A stretch of 64,000 bases of DNA, taken from positions 94,711-158,710 of the forward strand of contig NZ_JABFMP010000013.1 of NCBI RefSeq assembly GCF_013359595.1, read 5' to 3'. A model generated the notes under the pieces. That model was not told where the DNA came from, did not search any database, and was given only the letters and a program-made list of their open reading frames with translations. Of the stretch, positions 18,852 to 27,256 are shown piece by piece (the first letter of the stretch is position 1; the number at the start of each line of letters is the position of its first letter). This DNA comes from Pseudomonas sp. C1C7 (GTDB lineage Bacteria; Pseudomonadota; Gammaproteobacteria; Pseudomonadales; Pseudomonadaceae). The position numbers and the translations under genes were made by a program.

Positions 18852-19631
18852 TCACAACACGCGGCTGAGGAATGCCCGGGTGCGGGCATGGCTGGGCTGG
18901 CTGAAGATCTGTTCCGGCGGGCCCTGCTCGATCAGTTCGCCCTGATCGAGCACCACGACCCGGTCGGCCACTTCCCGGGCAAAGCCCATTTCGTGGGTGA
19001 CCACGACCATGGTCATGCCCTCCTCGGCCAGCTCCTTCATCACTTGCAGCACCTCGCCCACCGTTTCCGGATCGAGGGCACTGGTGGGCTCGTCGAACAG
19101 CATCGCCTGGGGTTTCATGGCCAGGGCCCGGGCGATGGCCACCCGTTGCTGCTGGCCGCCGGACAACATCGACGGATAGTGATCGGCCTTCTCTGCCAGC
19201 CCCACGCGCTTGAGCAAGGCCCGCGCCTGCTCCAGGGCTGTCGCGCGCGGCACGCCCAGCACATGGATGGGCGCCTCGATGATGTTTTCCAGGGCGGTCA
19301 TGTGCGGGAACAGATTGAACTTCTGGAACACCATGCCGATGTCCCGCCGCTGCCGAGCGATGTTGCGCTCCGAGTCCCGGGCCAGGCTGCCGTCGGCGCG
19401 GGTGCGATAGCCCATCGGCTGACCGGCGACGCGGATCTGCCCGGCCTGAATGTCCTCCAGCAGGTTGATGCAGCGGATGAACGTGGTCTTGCCGGAACCG
19501 GAGGCTCCGATCAGCACCACCACTTCTCCGCGCCGGACTTGCAGGGAAATGCCCTTGAGAATCTGCAGGTCGCCGAACGACTTGTGGATGTCCAGCGCCT
19601 CGATGACCAGTTCTTCACTCATGTGCGCCAT
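18852..19631 (-). CDS. Polar amino acid ABC transporter, ATP-binding protein
   Basis: 259-aa ATPase of a polar amino acid uptake system (GlnQ/HisP type). Walker [10 protein letters not shown] (about 42-50), signature LSGGQQQR (about 147-154) and Walker [12 protein letters not shown] (about 168-178) are intact, and the H-loop reads [10 protein letters not shown]. The start at 19631 follows GAGGGGG and is one base after the permease stop codon, so the two are translated together. A second in-frame ATG lies at 19622. It powers uptake by the permease and binding protein encoded upstream. Confidence 0.93.
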   Translation of the reverse strand: MAHMSEELVIEALDIHKSFGDLQILKGISLQVRRGEVVVLIGASGSGKTTFIRCINLLEDIQAGQIRVAGQPMGYRTRADGSLARDSERNIARQRRDIGMVFQKFNLFPHMTALENIIEAPIHVLGVPRATALEQARALLKRVGLAEKADHYPSMLSGGQQQRVAIARALAMKPQAMLFDEPTSALDPETVGEVLQVMKELAEEGMTMVVVTHEMGFAREVADRVVVLDQGELIEQGPPEQIFSQPSHARTRAFLSRVL

Positions 19632-19632
19632 C

Positions 19633-20400
19633 TCAACGCCCCCTCAACAGTTTCATGGTGTTGCGACCGAACATGCGATTGGCCGCCGGCGCCGGACGGT
19701 CGGACTGACCGAAGCGGGTTTCGAGCCAGCGCTGGAAGAAGCCCCAGAGGGTGGTCAGGGCCAGGAAGTAGATGGCCACCACCAGATACAGTTCGAACAC
19801 GCGGAAGGTCGCCGAGGTGACCATCTGCGTACTGAGCAGCAGCTCCTGAACCCCGATCACGCTGACCAGCGTGGTGTTCTTCAACATCACGTTGAACTCG
19901 TTGCCCAGCGGCGGCACGATCACCCGGAACGCCTGGGGCAGCACCACCCGCCGCATCAGCTTGGGAAAGGTCATGCCCAGGGAACGCCCGGCTTCGTATT
20001 GGCCCTTGTCCACCGCGCCGATACCGGCGCGAATGATCTCGGCCATGTACGCGCCTTCGTTGAGGCCCAGGGCGATGATCGCCGCCTGGATATTGCCGGG
20101 TACCACGATCCAGCCCAGATCGATGTCTTCGAAGCGGAAGATTCCGCCCGCCGCCAGCGCGGTGTACAGAAATACGATCTGCACCAGCAGCGGCGTGCCG
20201 CGCATCAGCCACACATAAAAGCGCACCGGGTACTGCAACAGCGGGTTACTCGACAGCTTCATCAAGGCCGCGATCAGCCCCAGCACGCAACCGAGCAACA
20301 TCGCCGACACGCTGATCAGGCAAGTCAGCCACAGCCCCGTCAGGTACACATCGCTGGGCTGCAGCAGGTACTGCCAGAACACATCCCAATTGAAATTCAT
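19633..20400 (-). CDS. Polar amino acid ABC transporter, permease
   Basis: 255-aa inner-membrane permease of the HisMQ/GlnP family, with about five hydrophobic segments and the EAA-type loop ([20 protein letters not shown], near residue 140). As a single permease it probably works as a homodimer. I take the ATG at 20400 ([13 protein letters not shown]), since the longer frame adds a charged stretch upstream of the first membrane region. It lies 11 bases after the binding-protein gene and one base before the ATPase gene in the same operon. Confidence 0.92.
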   Translation of the reverse strand: MNFNWDVFWQYLLQPSDVYLTGLWLTCLISVSAMLLGCVLGLIAALMKLSSNPLLQYPVRFYVWLMRGTPLLVQIVFLYTALAAGGIFRFEDIDLGWIVVPGNIQAAIIALGLNEGAYMAEIIRAGIGAVDKGQYEAGRSLGMTFPKLMRRVVLPQAFRVIVPPLGNEFNVMLKNTTLVSVIGVQELLLSTQMVTSATFRVFELYLVVAIYFLALTTLWGFFQRWLETRFGQSDRPAPAANRMFGRNTMKLLRGR

Positions 20401-20411
20401 GCGATTTGTCC

Positions 20412-21218
20412 TCAGTCCAGTTTGTCGCTGTCGACATGCCATTTACTGAGGAGCTCGGTGTAGCTGCCATCGGCGCGCATGCCCTGCAGGACCTCGGTCA
20501 GGGCCACCGTCAGCTGCGGATCGCTCTTGCGTACACCGAAGCCGGTGAGGATGCGGTTGAAGGCCGGTACCGCGGACTGGAACAGGTCCGGCGCCAGTTG
20601 CTGATAGTGGCCGGCGGATTCGACGGTGGTGCCGAAGGCGTCCACCTGATTGATGCGCAAGGCCTGGAAGGCATCGGCGTCGACGTTGTACACCACCAGT
20701 TTCATCGGCGCCTTGCCGGCCGCTTCGAGTTTTTCGTTTTCCTTGCCCAGCAGCAGACGGATGGTCGAACCGTTGCTCACCGCCACCTTCAGGCCCGACA
20801 GGTCTTGCAGGGTGTTCACCCCTTTCGGATTGCCTTTGGGCACGACGATCGACTGACTGGAATACATGAAGTTGACGATGTCGATCACTTCGCGGCGCTC
20901 AGGCTTGTCGAACAGCTGGTCGACGATCATGTCGCACTGCTGCGCCAGCAGCGCCGGGATCAGTCCGGCGAAGGGAGAGATGCGCCATTCCACCTTTTTG
21001 TCCCCCAGGCGCTTGGCAATCGCCTCGCCCATGTCGACCTGAAGGCCCACCGGTTTCTGCTTGGCGTCGAATGACACCAGCGGCGGCGAATCCATGCCCG
21101 AGCAGTAGACGATTTTCTCGCTCTTGCTCAAACGCTCGGGCAACTCGGGGGCGGCGAGCGCCCATTGCGAACACAGACTCAGGGTGAACACGGCAACTAA
21201 CGCGCAGGGCTTGTGCAT
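20412..21218 (-). CDS. Amino acid-type periplasmic binding protein
   Basis: 268-aa family 3 solute-binding protein. A signal peptide (residues 1-22, ending ALA) is followed by the two-lobe fold: MDSPPLVSFDAKQKPVGLQVD near the start, DMIVDQLFDKPERREVIDIV in the middle. Members bind polar amino acids, opines or small peptides in the periplasm and deliver them to the permease. Given the gamma-glutamyltransferase in the operon, a gamma-glutamyl compound is a fair guess. The ATG at 21218 is preceded by a GGAGTCATG-type site. Confidence 0.92.
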   Translation of the reverse strand: MHKPCALVAVFTLSLCSQWALAAPELPERLSKSEKIVYCSGMDSPPLVSFDAKQKPVGLQVDMGEAIAKRLGDKKVEWRISPFAGLIPALLAQQCDMIVDQLFDKPERREVIDIVNFMYSSQSIVVPKGNPKGVNTLQDLSGLKVAVSNGSTIRLLLGKENEKLEAAGKAPMKLVVYNVDADAFQALRINQVDAFGTTVESAGHYQQLAPDLFQSAVPAFNRILTGFGVRKSDPQLTVALTEVLQGMRADGSYTELLSKWHVDSDKLD

Positions 21219-21249
21219 GGTGCATGACTCCAGTTGGCTGGTTGTTCTT

Positions 21250-21933
21250 CTATTGATGGGCTTTCTGTTGGTGAGCTTCTAGGAACTGAATGAGCCGCGG
21301 GATGGTGCCTTCGATGTGCTCGCACACCTCGGTGGCGGCTTTGTCCGCGTCGCCCGTGCGCAACGCCTCGACAATCGAGGCGTGCTCGTCCCGGGCGCTG
21401 CGGGGTTTGTCGGCGTGCTGCAGCCACAGGCGCATGTGCGGCTCGATCACCGAATACAGCGCCGAAATCTGCCGCATCAGGCGCGGGCGTTCACTCAGGC
21501 TGCACAGGTATTCGTGGAAGGCGCGATGGCGGCTGACCCACTCGGCGCCGTCTTCGCGGTAGTCGTCCATCTCGTCGAGCAGACGCTCCAGATGGCTGAA
21601 ATGACGCTCGGTGAGTTTCGGTACGGCGACCCGAATGGCCAGGCCTTCCAAGGCGCTGCGCATCTCGAACACTTCACGCATTTCCTCGACGTTCAGGCCG
21701 CGCACGATGGCGCCGCGGTTGGGCCGCAGCGTGACCAGGCCGTCGGCATCCAGACGTCGGAAGGCTTCGCGCACCGGCATGCGGCTCATGCCGATCTCCC
21801 CGGCGATGTCCTCGGCGATCAGGCGCTCGCCGGTGCGGTAACGGCCTTTGCAAATCGCCTCCAGCAGAAAGTTGTAGGCCTCTTCTTCGGCGGTCACCGG
21901 TTGGCGCTCGGTATAGGCAGGAGCGAATTTCAT
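21250..21933 (-). CDS. GntR-family (FCD) regulator of the ABC/GGT operon
   Basis: 227-aa regulator. The winged HTH is at about residues 15-80 (AEDIAGEIGMSRMPVREAFRRL) and a helical FCD ligand domain with metal-binding-type histidines follows. I start at ATG 21933 (MKFAPAYTER) with AAAGGTG upstream rather than at 21963. It is first in the operon, 31 bases before the binding-protein gene, so it probably autoregulates and controls uptake. The AT-rich sequence upstream (21944-21963) holds the direct repeat TTTTGTA/TTTTTGTA, possibly its operator. The ligand is likely to be the substrate or a product. Confidence 0.9.
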   Translation of the reverse strand: MKFAPAYTERQPVTAEEEAYNFLLEAICKGRYRTGERLIAEDIAGEIGMSRMPVREAFRRLDADGLVTLRPNRGAIVRGLNVEEMREVFEMRSALEGLAIRVAVPKLTERHFSHLERLLDEMDDYREDGAEWVSRHRAFHEYLCSLSERPRLMRQISALYSVIEPHMRLWLQHADKPRSARDEHASIVEALRTGDADKAATEVCEHIEGTIPRLIQFLEAHQQKAHQ

Positions 21934-21943
21934 CAGATGCACC

Positions 21944-21963
21944 TTTTGTATTTTTGTATCCAA
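21944..21963 (-). promoter_or_regulatory. Possible GntR operator
   Basis: TTTTGTATTTTTGTATCCAA just upstream of the GntR start is an AT-rich direct repeat (TTTTGTA, then TTTTTGTA). GntR FCD proteins often use such sites. Weak evidence. Confidence 0.3.
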
Positions 21964-22291
21964 TTATCCATGAAGCCAAAAAAGCACTTTGCATGCCAGA
22001 TACCGTTCCTGGCGCGCAGGTGATTGATTGGGTTGGATTAATCGATAAGCTGCGGCGATCGGCAGCCTGAGTTCGGCGAGTTGAAATGCCCCATGCTGTC
22101 ACCCTGGTTACACAAGCAGCGCCACAAAAAGGTGCGAGGGGTAACAGCACCGATGGCTATGCTGTGACGATGGACTTTGCGCCTGGGGTCGTATTTGGCG
22201 ACGCAGATGAAACGTTTTTTCTTCGCTGCCAGCCCCCTGCCCTTGCGTGTAAAGTAGCCGCCATAAAAATCCAGATCAGGAAACTCCAACC

Positions 22292-23434
22292 GTGGCTAAA
22301 TCCCTCGACATCACTGCCAACTTCGACAGTGGCAACATCCAGGTCATCGACCTCAGCGACCCGCTCAAACCACTGCTGGCAATCCGACCCGACACCAAGA
22401 GCAATCATTTCCAGTGGTTCCACTTCAAGGCCAGCGGCCTGCACGTCGGCCAGGAACACTGGTTCCGCCTGACCAATGCCAGCCAGTCTTCCTACAACAA
22501 GGCCTGGGATGGATATCAGGCCAGAGCCTCCTACGATCACGTCAACTGGTTTCAGGTCCCGACCATCTTTGAAGGCGATTGCCTGCGCTTCTGCCTGGAG
22601 GCCACGCAAACCCACGCCTGGTTCGCCTACTTCGAACCCTACAGCCGTGGCCGCCACGACTGGCTGATCGAGCAGGCGCTGACCAAGGCCGGCACCGAAC
22701 TGCTGGCCACCGGCAAGAGCGTCGAAGGTCGTGACATTCAACTGCTGCGCAAAGGCACCGGCGCCGAAGGCCGACGCAAGATCTGGATGATTGCCCAACA
22801 ACACCCTGGCGAGCACATGGCCGAATGGTTCATGGAAGGCGTGATCGAACGCCTGGAGCGCCACGACGACCCGGTACTGAACAAACTGCTGGAAAGCGCC
22901 GACCTGTACCTGGTGCCGAACATGAACCCCGATGGCGCCTTCCACGGCCACCTGCGCACCAACGCCATGGGCCAGGACCTCAATCGCGCCTGGCAGAGCG
23001 CCAGCCCGGAGATCAGCCCGGAAGTCTTTTTCGTTCAGCAGCAGATGGAAAAGTATGGCGTGGACCTGTTCATCGACGCCCACGGCGACGAAGAAATCCC
23101 CCACGTCTTCACCGCCGCCTGCGAAGGCAACCCCGGCTACACCCCTCGCATCGCCAAACTCGAAGAAGACTTCCGCAGCCGCCTGAAGCACACCACCAAG
23201 GACTTCCAGACCAAGTACGGCTACACCCGCGACGAACCGGGCAAGGCCAACATGACCCTGGCCTGCAACGCCGTTGGCGAGAAGTTCAACTGCCTGTCCC
23301 TGACGCTGGAAATGCCGTTCAAGGACCACAACGATCACCCGAACCCGGTCACGGGTTGGTCGGGCAAGCGTTCGAAGCAGTTGGGCAAGGATGTGTTGAC
23401 GGTGGTTGGCGAGATGGTTGATAGCCTGCGTTGA
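22292..23434 (+). CDS. M14-family cytosolic metallocarboxypeptidase
   Basis: 380-aa zinc carboxypeptidase-like protein. Zinc ligands His171 and Glu174 are in HPGE, His264 is in IDAHGDEE, and the catalytic Glu340 is in SLTLEMPF, so the active site looks complete. It belongs to the group related to the cytosolic deglutamylating carboxypeptidases (CCP type), with an N-terminal beta-sandwich (about 1-120). No signal peptide. The start is a GTG at 22292 with AGGAAA upstream. It stands alone. Bacterial members have been linked to cleaving C-terminal residues of proteins or peptides, but the substrate is unknown. Confidence 0.88.
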   Translation: MAKSLDITANFDSGNIQVIDLSDPLKPLLAIRPDTKSNHFQWFHFKASGLHVGQEHWFRLTNASQSSYNKAWDGYQARASYDHVNWFQVPTIFEGDCLRFCLEATQTHAWFAYFEPYSRGRHDWLIEQALTKAGTELLATGKSVEGRDIQLLRKGTGAEGRRKIWMIAQQHPGEHMAEWFMEGVIERLERHDDPVLNKLLESADLYLVPNMNPDGAFHGHLRTNAMGQDLNRAWQSASPEISPEVFFVQQQMEKYGVDLFIDAHGDEEIPHVFTAACEGNPGYTPRIAKLEEDFRSRLKHTTKDFQTKYGYTRDEPGKANMTLACNAVGEKFNCLSLTLEMPFKDHNDHPNPVTGWSGKRSKQLGKDVLTVVGEMVDSLR

Positions 23435-23449
23435 TTGCTCTTTAAGATC

Positions 23450-23551
23450 AAAAGATCGCAGCCCGCAGTTTAGGGTTAAGCCAGCTCCTACATTGGAATG
23501 CGTTCCCCTGCAGGGGTTGGCTTAACCCTAAACTGCAGGCTGCGATCTTTT
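23450..23551. repeat. Expanded REPIN with 16-bp insertion in both arms
   Basis: Normal GATCGCAG-family arms are interrupted by an extra block (AGTTTAGGGTTAAGCC in the left arm, its complement GGCTTAACCCTAAACT in the right). The two insertions can pair with one another, giving a stem about 16 bp longer than in the other copies. It sits between convergent genes. Confidence 0.8.
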
Positions 23552-23570
23552 CAGCGGCCACCGTGGCCGT

Positions 23571-24731
23571 CTAATTCTTCAAGACATTCTCATACGGCTT
23601 TGCATAAACAACATTACTCGGCCCGGACTTCGAACCATCCCCAAAAACCGCGACCACGTAATAAGGCATCTTCGCGTTCGGCACGTTGTACAAAACAATA
23701 TCCGGGGTCGTGCTTTCCCCAAGCTTTTTATATCCCTCCAACAACGGCTCCTTCCCCATCACTTCGTATTTCACCGCTCGCGGTGACTGCAGCCACCGAA
23801 ACCCGACCGTGCCAAACGAAGCCGAGGTAAAGGTGAAACTCTGAGGAATTTTGGGAGCGAAGTGCGCGTAAGACGACAGCCTCCCCGTACTTTCACGCCA
23901 CGCACGGGCGGAGTCGGCTGTTACTGCACCAGCGTTATGACCAAGTTCACGAGCAAACAAAGTTGGACTAAACGGATTGCCAATGGCCGTACGCCCCGGC
24001 AGATAACCCTGCCCAGTTACGGGCTCGCCCTTGTAAGTAAACACTCCGTAGATAACATCCGGCTCGAAGTTGGCGATGCCTTCGGCAAAAATCACCGGCA
24101 CTTGTTCCAGTGTTTCAACGCTGATCGGGTAATCCACCGCAACGACTTGCGTGCCGACCAACCTCAGGGAAACGTCGGAAACCTGCAAGTTGCGCAACGA
24201 CAAGTTAACGCTTTCGACCTGAGCCAGGGCATTGGCGCGAACATCGCCGCCCACCGCCGCCACAGCCGCTCGGGAGTAGCCGATCAACACATCAATGACC
24301 CTGGGATCTGCTTTACCCTGATCGGATATTGCGACCTTTTCACCTGGATTGGGCACTGCGTCTGCGACCTTGATAGCCAGCACGGGTTCGGGCTGAAAAG
24401 TTACAACGCCCTTGTTATCGATCAGCAACAGCCCACTGGCCCCAGGCCTGTTGACCAGTGCGCTCAGGCTTCCATCCGAAGATCGAACGGACACCAACGA
24501 ACCTGTGGATTTATCCGGCAGCCGCAAATGGCCGCTTTCAATGAGGTAGCCATCAATAGTCTTCGAACTTGATCGTTCGAATACGCCAGGCTTGATCAAG
24601 TCTGCGTACAACTCTGCGGCAGATTGAGCGGGATCTTTTTTCGGCGGATGAACGCAAGCGCACACCAACAACAGCATCAAAAGCACAAATAAAACATGCC
24701 GTACGCAATACAAGCCTGCAGTGCTGAACAT
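23571..24731 (-). CDS. Putative lipoprotein resembling an inactivated reprolysin-like metalloprotease
   Basis: 386-aa predicted exported lipoprotein: an N-terminal hydrophobic stretch (residues 9-25) ends in VCAC, a lipobox-like sequence with an unusual cysteine at -2. Around 145-280 it has the look of an M12-type zinc-protease domain (RVIDVLIGYSRAAVAAVGG, many short strands, and GRTAIGNPFSPTLFARELGH). The zinc site of such enzymes is HExxHxxGxxH. Here it reads RELGHNAG followed by Thr271, so His261 is Arg (CGT, one base from CAT) and the third ligand is missing. Enzyme activity is therefore doubtful. A C-terminal fibronectin-like region (about 310-380) follows. No known homologue recognised by name. 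Confidence 0.7.
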   Translation of the reverse strand: MFSTAGLYCVRHVLFVLLMLLLVCACVHPPKKDPAQSAAELYADLIKPGVFERSSSKTIDGYLIESGHLRLPDKSTGSLVSVRSSDGSLSALVNRPGASGLLLIDNKGVVTFQPEPVLAIKVADAVPNPGEKVAISDQGKADPRVIDVLIGYSRAAVAAVGGDVRANALAQVESVNLSLRNLQVSDVSLRLVGTQVVAVDYPISVETLEQVPVIFAEGIANFEPDVIYGVFTYKGEPVTGQGYLPGRTAIGNPFSPTLFARELGHNAGAVTADSARAWRESTGRLSSYAHFAPKIPQSFTFTSASFGTVGFRWLQSPRAVKYEVMGKEPLLEGYKKLGESTTPDIVLYNVPNAKMPYYVVAVFGDGSKSGPSNVVYAKPYENVLKN

Positions 24732-24877
24732 GTTTGATCTCCCGAAAAGACATATTCAATGCTTTTCGACTGGCCTTGTTCGCGAGCCACAGCAGTCGTT
24801 GAACATTGAACGAGCTTTTTTCGGGGAGCGATACTGTCAAAGTTGACAGGTGGAGAGATTAAAAGCCCTTGAAAAGC

Positions 24878-24953
24878 AAAAGATCGCAGCCTTCGGCAGC
24901 TCCTGCAGGTGGACGCATTCCAATGTAGGAGCTGCCGAAGGCTGCGATCTTTT
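24878..24953. repeat. REPIN (GATCGCAG family)
   Basis: AAAAGATCGCAGCCTTCGGC at the left and its complement ending GCTGCGATCTTTTT at the right, about 20 bases apart. It lies between the metalloprotease-like lipoprotein gene and the cytochrome b561 gene. Confidence 0.85.
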
Positions 24954-24965
24954 TACGGACTCTGG

Positions 24966-25511
24966 TCAGCCGCGATCCCTGCCCCGCAACATGCTATCGA
25001 GCACATCATCACGCCGCACCCAACCATGGAACAACGCCGCCGCCAGATGCAGCAACACCGTCAGGAACAGCAAATACGCCAGATACCCATGGGCCTTGCG
25101 CAGAAATGCAAACACCTGCGCATTGGCCGCCACGATCGAGGGCAGTTGCACCGAGCTGCTGAGCATCACCGGCTCACCGGACGCGGAAATCATCGCCCAG
25201 CCCAGCAACGGCAAAATCAGCATCAAGGCGTACAGCAAAACATGAGAAGCCTTGGCCGCCAGCACTTGCCAGCCCGGCATATCCGCCGGCAACGGAGGCT
25301 GTTGCGTGGAAAAGCGCACCACCAGACGCACGATCGCCAGCAGCAAAATGGCCACGCCCAACGGCTTGTGCAGGTTGATCAGCCATTCATGGCGTTCGGA
25401 AACCGAGGCGACCATGCCGGCGCCGATGAACAGCATGGCGATGATCATCAGCGCCATCAGCCAGTGCAGCAGGCGCGCCAGGGGAGCGAAGTGTTTAGGT
25501 TGAGTGCTCAT
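24966..25511 (-). CDS. Cytochrome b561 (partner of the catalase)
   Basis: 181-aa membrane di-haem cytochrome b561. Four membrane segments hold histidines placed as haem ligands: LARLLHWLMAL near residue 16, INLHKPLGVAI near 48, a KASHVLLYAL segment, and FLTVLLHLAAALFHGW near 160. It would carry electrons between the quinone pool and a periplasmic partner. Its ATG at 25511 overlaps the catalase stop (ATGA), so it is translated with that gene and probably supplies or takes electrons for it. A second b561 lies at 55864. Confidence 0.93.
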   Translation of the reverse strand: MSTQPKHFAPLARLLHWLMALMIIAMLFIGAGMVASVSERHEWLINLHKPLGVAILLLAIVRLVVRFSTQQPPLPADMPGWQVLAAKASHVLLYALMLILPLLGWAMISASGEPVMLSSSVQLPSIVAANAQVFAFLRKAHGYLAYLLFLTVLLHLAAALFHGWVRRDDVLDSMLRGRDRG

Positions 25512-26593
25512 TGCTGGGCCTCCTGTTTGGCGGCGGGCAATTGGCTGACTTCGCTGGTGCGACGCAGGTAGGACGTGGCGTAAGCGGCGGAACGCGCGGC
25601 GAGCAACGGGTCGTCGGACCCTTCGATGCCGGACGGCAATACCAACGGGTCGTAGTTGATGTCTCGGCATTCGCCACTGAGTTGCGGCTGCACGCTCTCC
25701 AGCACCAGAGTGCCGGCGTTCAACACCTTGCGCCCCTCGGGCCAGGGCTTGCTCGCATCGTTGACCGGATCGCCGGGGTCGGCCAGGGTGATCATCAGCT
25801 GCCAACGCAGCGGGCCCGCGGCGATACGTTGCACCAGGTCTTTCTCGAGAAAATCGCTGCCCTCTGGTGCGGCGGCTCCCGGCGCATCCTGAACCACCGG
25901 TACCATGTTCCAGCGCACGGCCTGCTTCTGCCCGGCGGCGTTGACCAGGTAGAACGCGTTGACGCTGTTATAGGTTTGCGTCACATAGCTGGCCGAAGGT
26001 TTCGCGGTCTTGACCCAGGCCAGGAACGGCGCGGCTTCCGGGTGCGATCCGAAGAACGCCGGCACGGCGGCGGGATCGGGCTTGCCCGTCGAGGGCAGCG
26101 GTGAAGAAGCCTGCTGCAACTGATAGAACGCCTCGGGCGTGCCCACCGGGAACACCGGCATGCTGTTCATCCCGGTCCGCCATTGCTGGCCGTTAGCCTG
26201 GGTGAAACGCAACGCCATGCTGCGAATCGGTATCGCGCTGTCCGGCGCGTAGGGATTGCCCGGCGGCAAGGCCAGACGACCGACCACCGGCGTGCGCGCC
26301 TCATTGAACACCTGCGCGGTAGAGTAACTGCGCGCCTCGCCACTGCTCTCGAAGTGGCCGATCACACACACGCCCTTGGCGTGATTGCGGCGGAACCCCG
26401 GGTGCACGCCGTTGTTGGTTTCCAGCACGTTGACCAGTTTTTTCGGGGTCAGGCGCTGCGGGTCAAGGGTGCCGTTGACGTAGGCAAAAGCCCCGGCCAC
26501 AGCGGCGACCACCACGGCAATGCCGGCCAGGCGCAACGTCACGCTCGCGGCACTCAAGGGCGGCCGGGTTGGCGGTGATGAGCGATCTACCAT
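25508..26593 (-). CDS. SrpA-type catalase-related peroxidase
   Basis: 361-aa short catalase of the SrpA group. Residues about 22-42 form a membrane anchor or signal segment, so the enzyme probably acts in the periplasm. The distal histidine is in GFRRNHAKG (His71). The haem-tyrosine motif R-x3-Y appears as ARSAAYATSYLRR near residue 340. Short catalases of this type tend to act as peroxidases using an electron donor, which fits the coupled b561 gene. The ATG at 26593 has GGAG upstream. A matching ECF promoter lies upstream on this strand (26637-26662), so the adjacent sigma factor probably transcribes it. Confidence 0.9.
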   Translation of the reverse strand: MVDRSSPPTRPPLSAASVTLRLAGIAVVVAAVAGAFAYVNGTLDPQRLTPKKLVNVLETNNGVHPGFRRNHAKGVCVIGHFESSGEARSYSTAQVFNEARTPVVGRLALPPGNPYAPDSAIPIRSMALRFTQANGQQWRTGMNSMPVFPVGTPEAFYQLQQASSPLPSTGKPDPAAVPAFFGSHPEAAPFLAWVKTAKPSASYVTQTYNSVNAFYLVNAAGQKQAVRWNMVPVVQDAPGAAAPEGSDFLEKDLVQRIAAGPLRWQLMITLADPGDPVNDASKPWPEGRKVLNAGTLVLESVQPQLSGECRDINYDPLVLPSGIEGSDDPLLAARSAAYATSYLRRTSEVSQLPAAKQEAQQ

Positions 26594-26636
26594 GAGAGAC
26601 TCCAGGGCCTGCGGCCACAAGTGAGAAGAATCAGGC

Positions 26637-26662
26637 AGACGAACCCCACTCGGGTTTATTCC
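26637..26662 (-). promoter_or_regulatory. ECF sigma promoter for catalase/b561 (minus strand)
   Basis: Read on the minus strand: GGAAT (-35, 26658-26662), 16 bases, CGTCT (-10, 26637-26641). The spacing equals that of the sigma gene's own promoter, and the bases after the -35 are nearly alike (AAACCCGAGTG against AACCTCGAGTG). Confidence 0.8.
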
Positions 26663-26690
26663 ATCGACCGGTATTTATTTTTTCAGGCGT

Positions 26691-26716
26691 GGAATAACCT
26701 CGAGTGCCGGGCGTCT
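26691..26716 (+). promoter_or_regulatory. ECF sigma promoter for the sigma/anti-sigma operon
   Basis: GGAAT (26691-26695), 16 bases, CGTCT (26712-26716) upstream of the sigma gene: the classic GGAA/CGTC pattern. It implies autoregulation. Confidence 0.8.
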
Positions 26717-26749
26717 TCCTGGTTCAGCGTAGTGATTGACCAGAACTTC

Positions 26750-27256
26750 ATGAACGATATCGACGAACAACTGAGAGAAATCATTCCCAGATTGCGCCGC
26801 TTCGCCGGGTCCCTGACGCGCAACCCGAGCAGCGCCGACGACCTGGTGCAGTCGTGCCTTGAGCGCGCGCTGTCCAGTTGGGGCGACAAACGCCCCGACG
26901 GCGATTTGCGCGCCTGGCTGTTCGCGATCCTCTATCGGCAGTTTCTCGATGCGCACCGGCGCTCGCGACGTTATGCGCGGATGCTCGAATTCTTCACCGG
27001 GCGCGACGACGCGCAGCCTTCGGTGGAGCGCACCGTGATCGCCCAATCGACCCTCAACGCCTTCGATCAACTGCCCACCGAACAACGCGCGCTGCTGTTG
27101 TGGGTGTCGGTCGAAGGTCTGAGTTACAAAGAGGTCGCCGAGATTCTCGACGTACCCACCGGCACCGTGATGTCCCGCCTGTCCCGGGCCCGCCAGGCCC
27201 TGCGCCAACTCAGCGATGGCGAAATCACCCGCCCAGCTCTGCGGAGACTCAAATGA
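26750..27256 (+). CDS. ECF-type RNA polymerase sigma factor
   Basis: 168-aa extracytoplasmic-function sigma factor. Region 2 (about 10-75; SADDLVQSCLERALSSW and DLRAWLFAILYRQFLDAHRR) binds -10 DNA and region 4 (about 105-155; LSYKEVAEILDVPTGTVMSR) binds the -35. I use the ATG at 26750, although its ribosome site is weak; an upstream GTG at 26732 is possible. It overlaps the anti-sigma gene (ATGA). The two matching promoters indicate that it drives its own operon and the divergent catalase/b561 operon. Probable role: response to an oxidative or envelope signal. Confidence 0.92.
   Translation: MNDIDEQLREIIPRLRRFAGSLTRNPSSADDLVQSCLERALSSWGDKRPDGDLRAWLFAILYRQFLDAHRRSRRYARMLEFFTGRDDAQPSVERTVIAQSTLNAFDQLPTEQRALLLWVSVEGLSYKEVAEILDVPTGTVMSRLSRARQALRQLSDGEITRPALRRLK

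Noticed and set aside
22105..22150. GGTTAC/GTAAC inverted motif in the GntR-M14 gap as a terminator
   Set aside because: Arms are short and mismatched, there is no T run, and genes on both sides are divergent.
22038..22289. An 83-aa frame divergent from the M14 carboxypeptidase
   Set aside because: Its start is a TTG overlapping the carboxypeptidase ribosome region, it lacks a good ribosome site, and it has no recognisable features.
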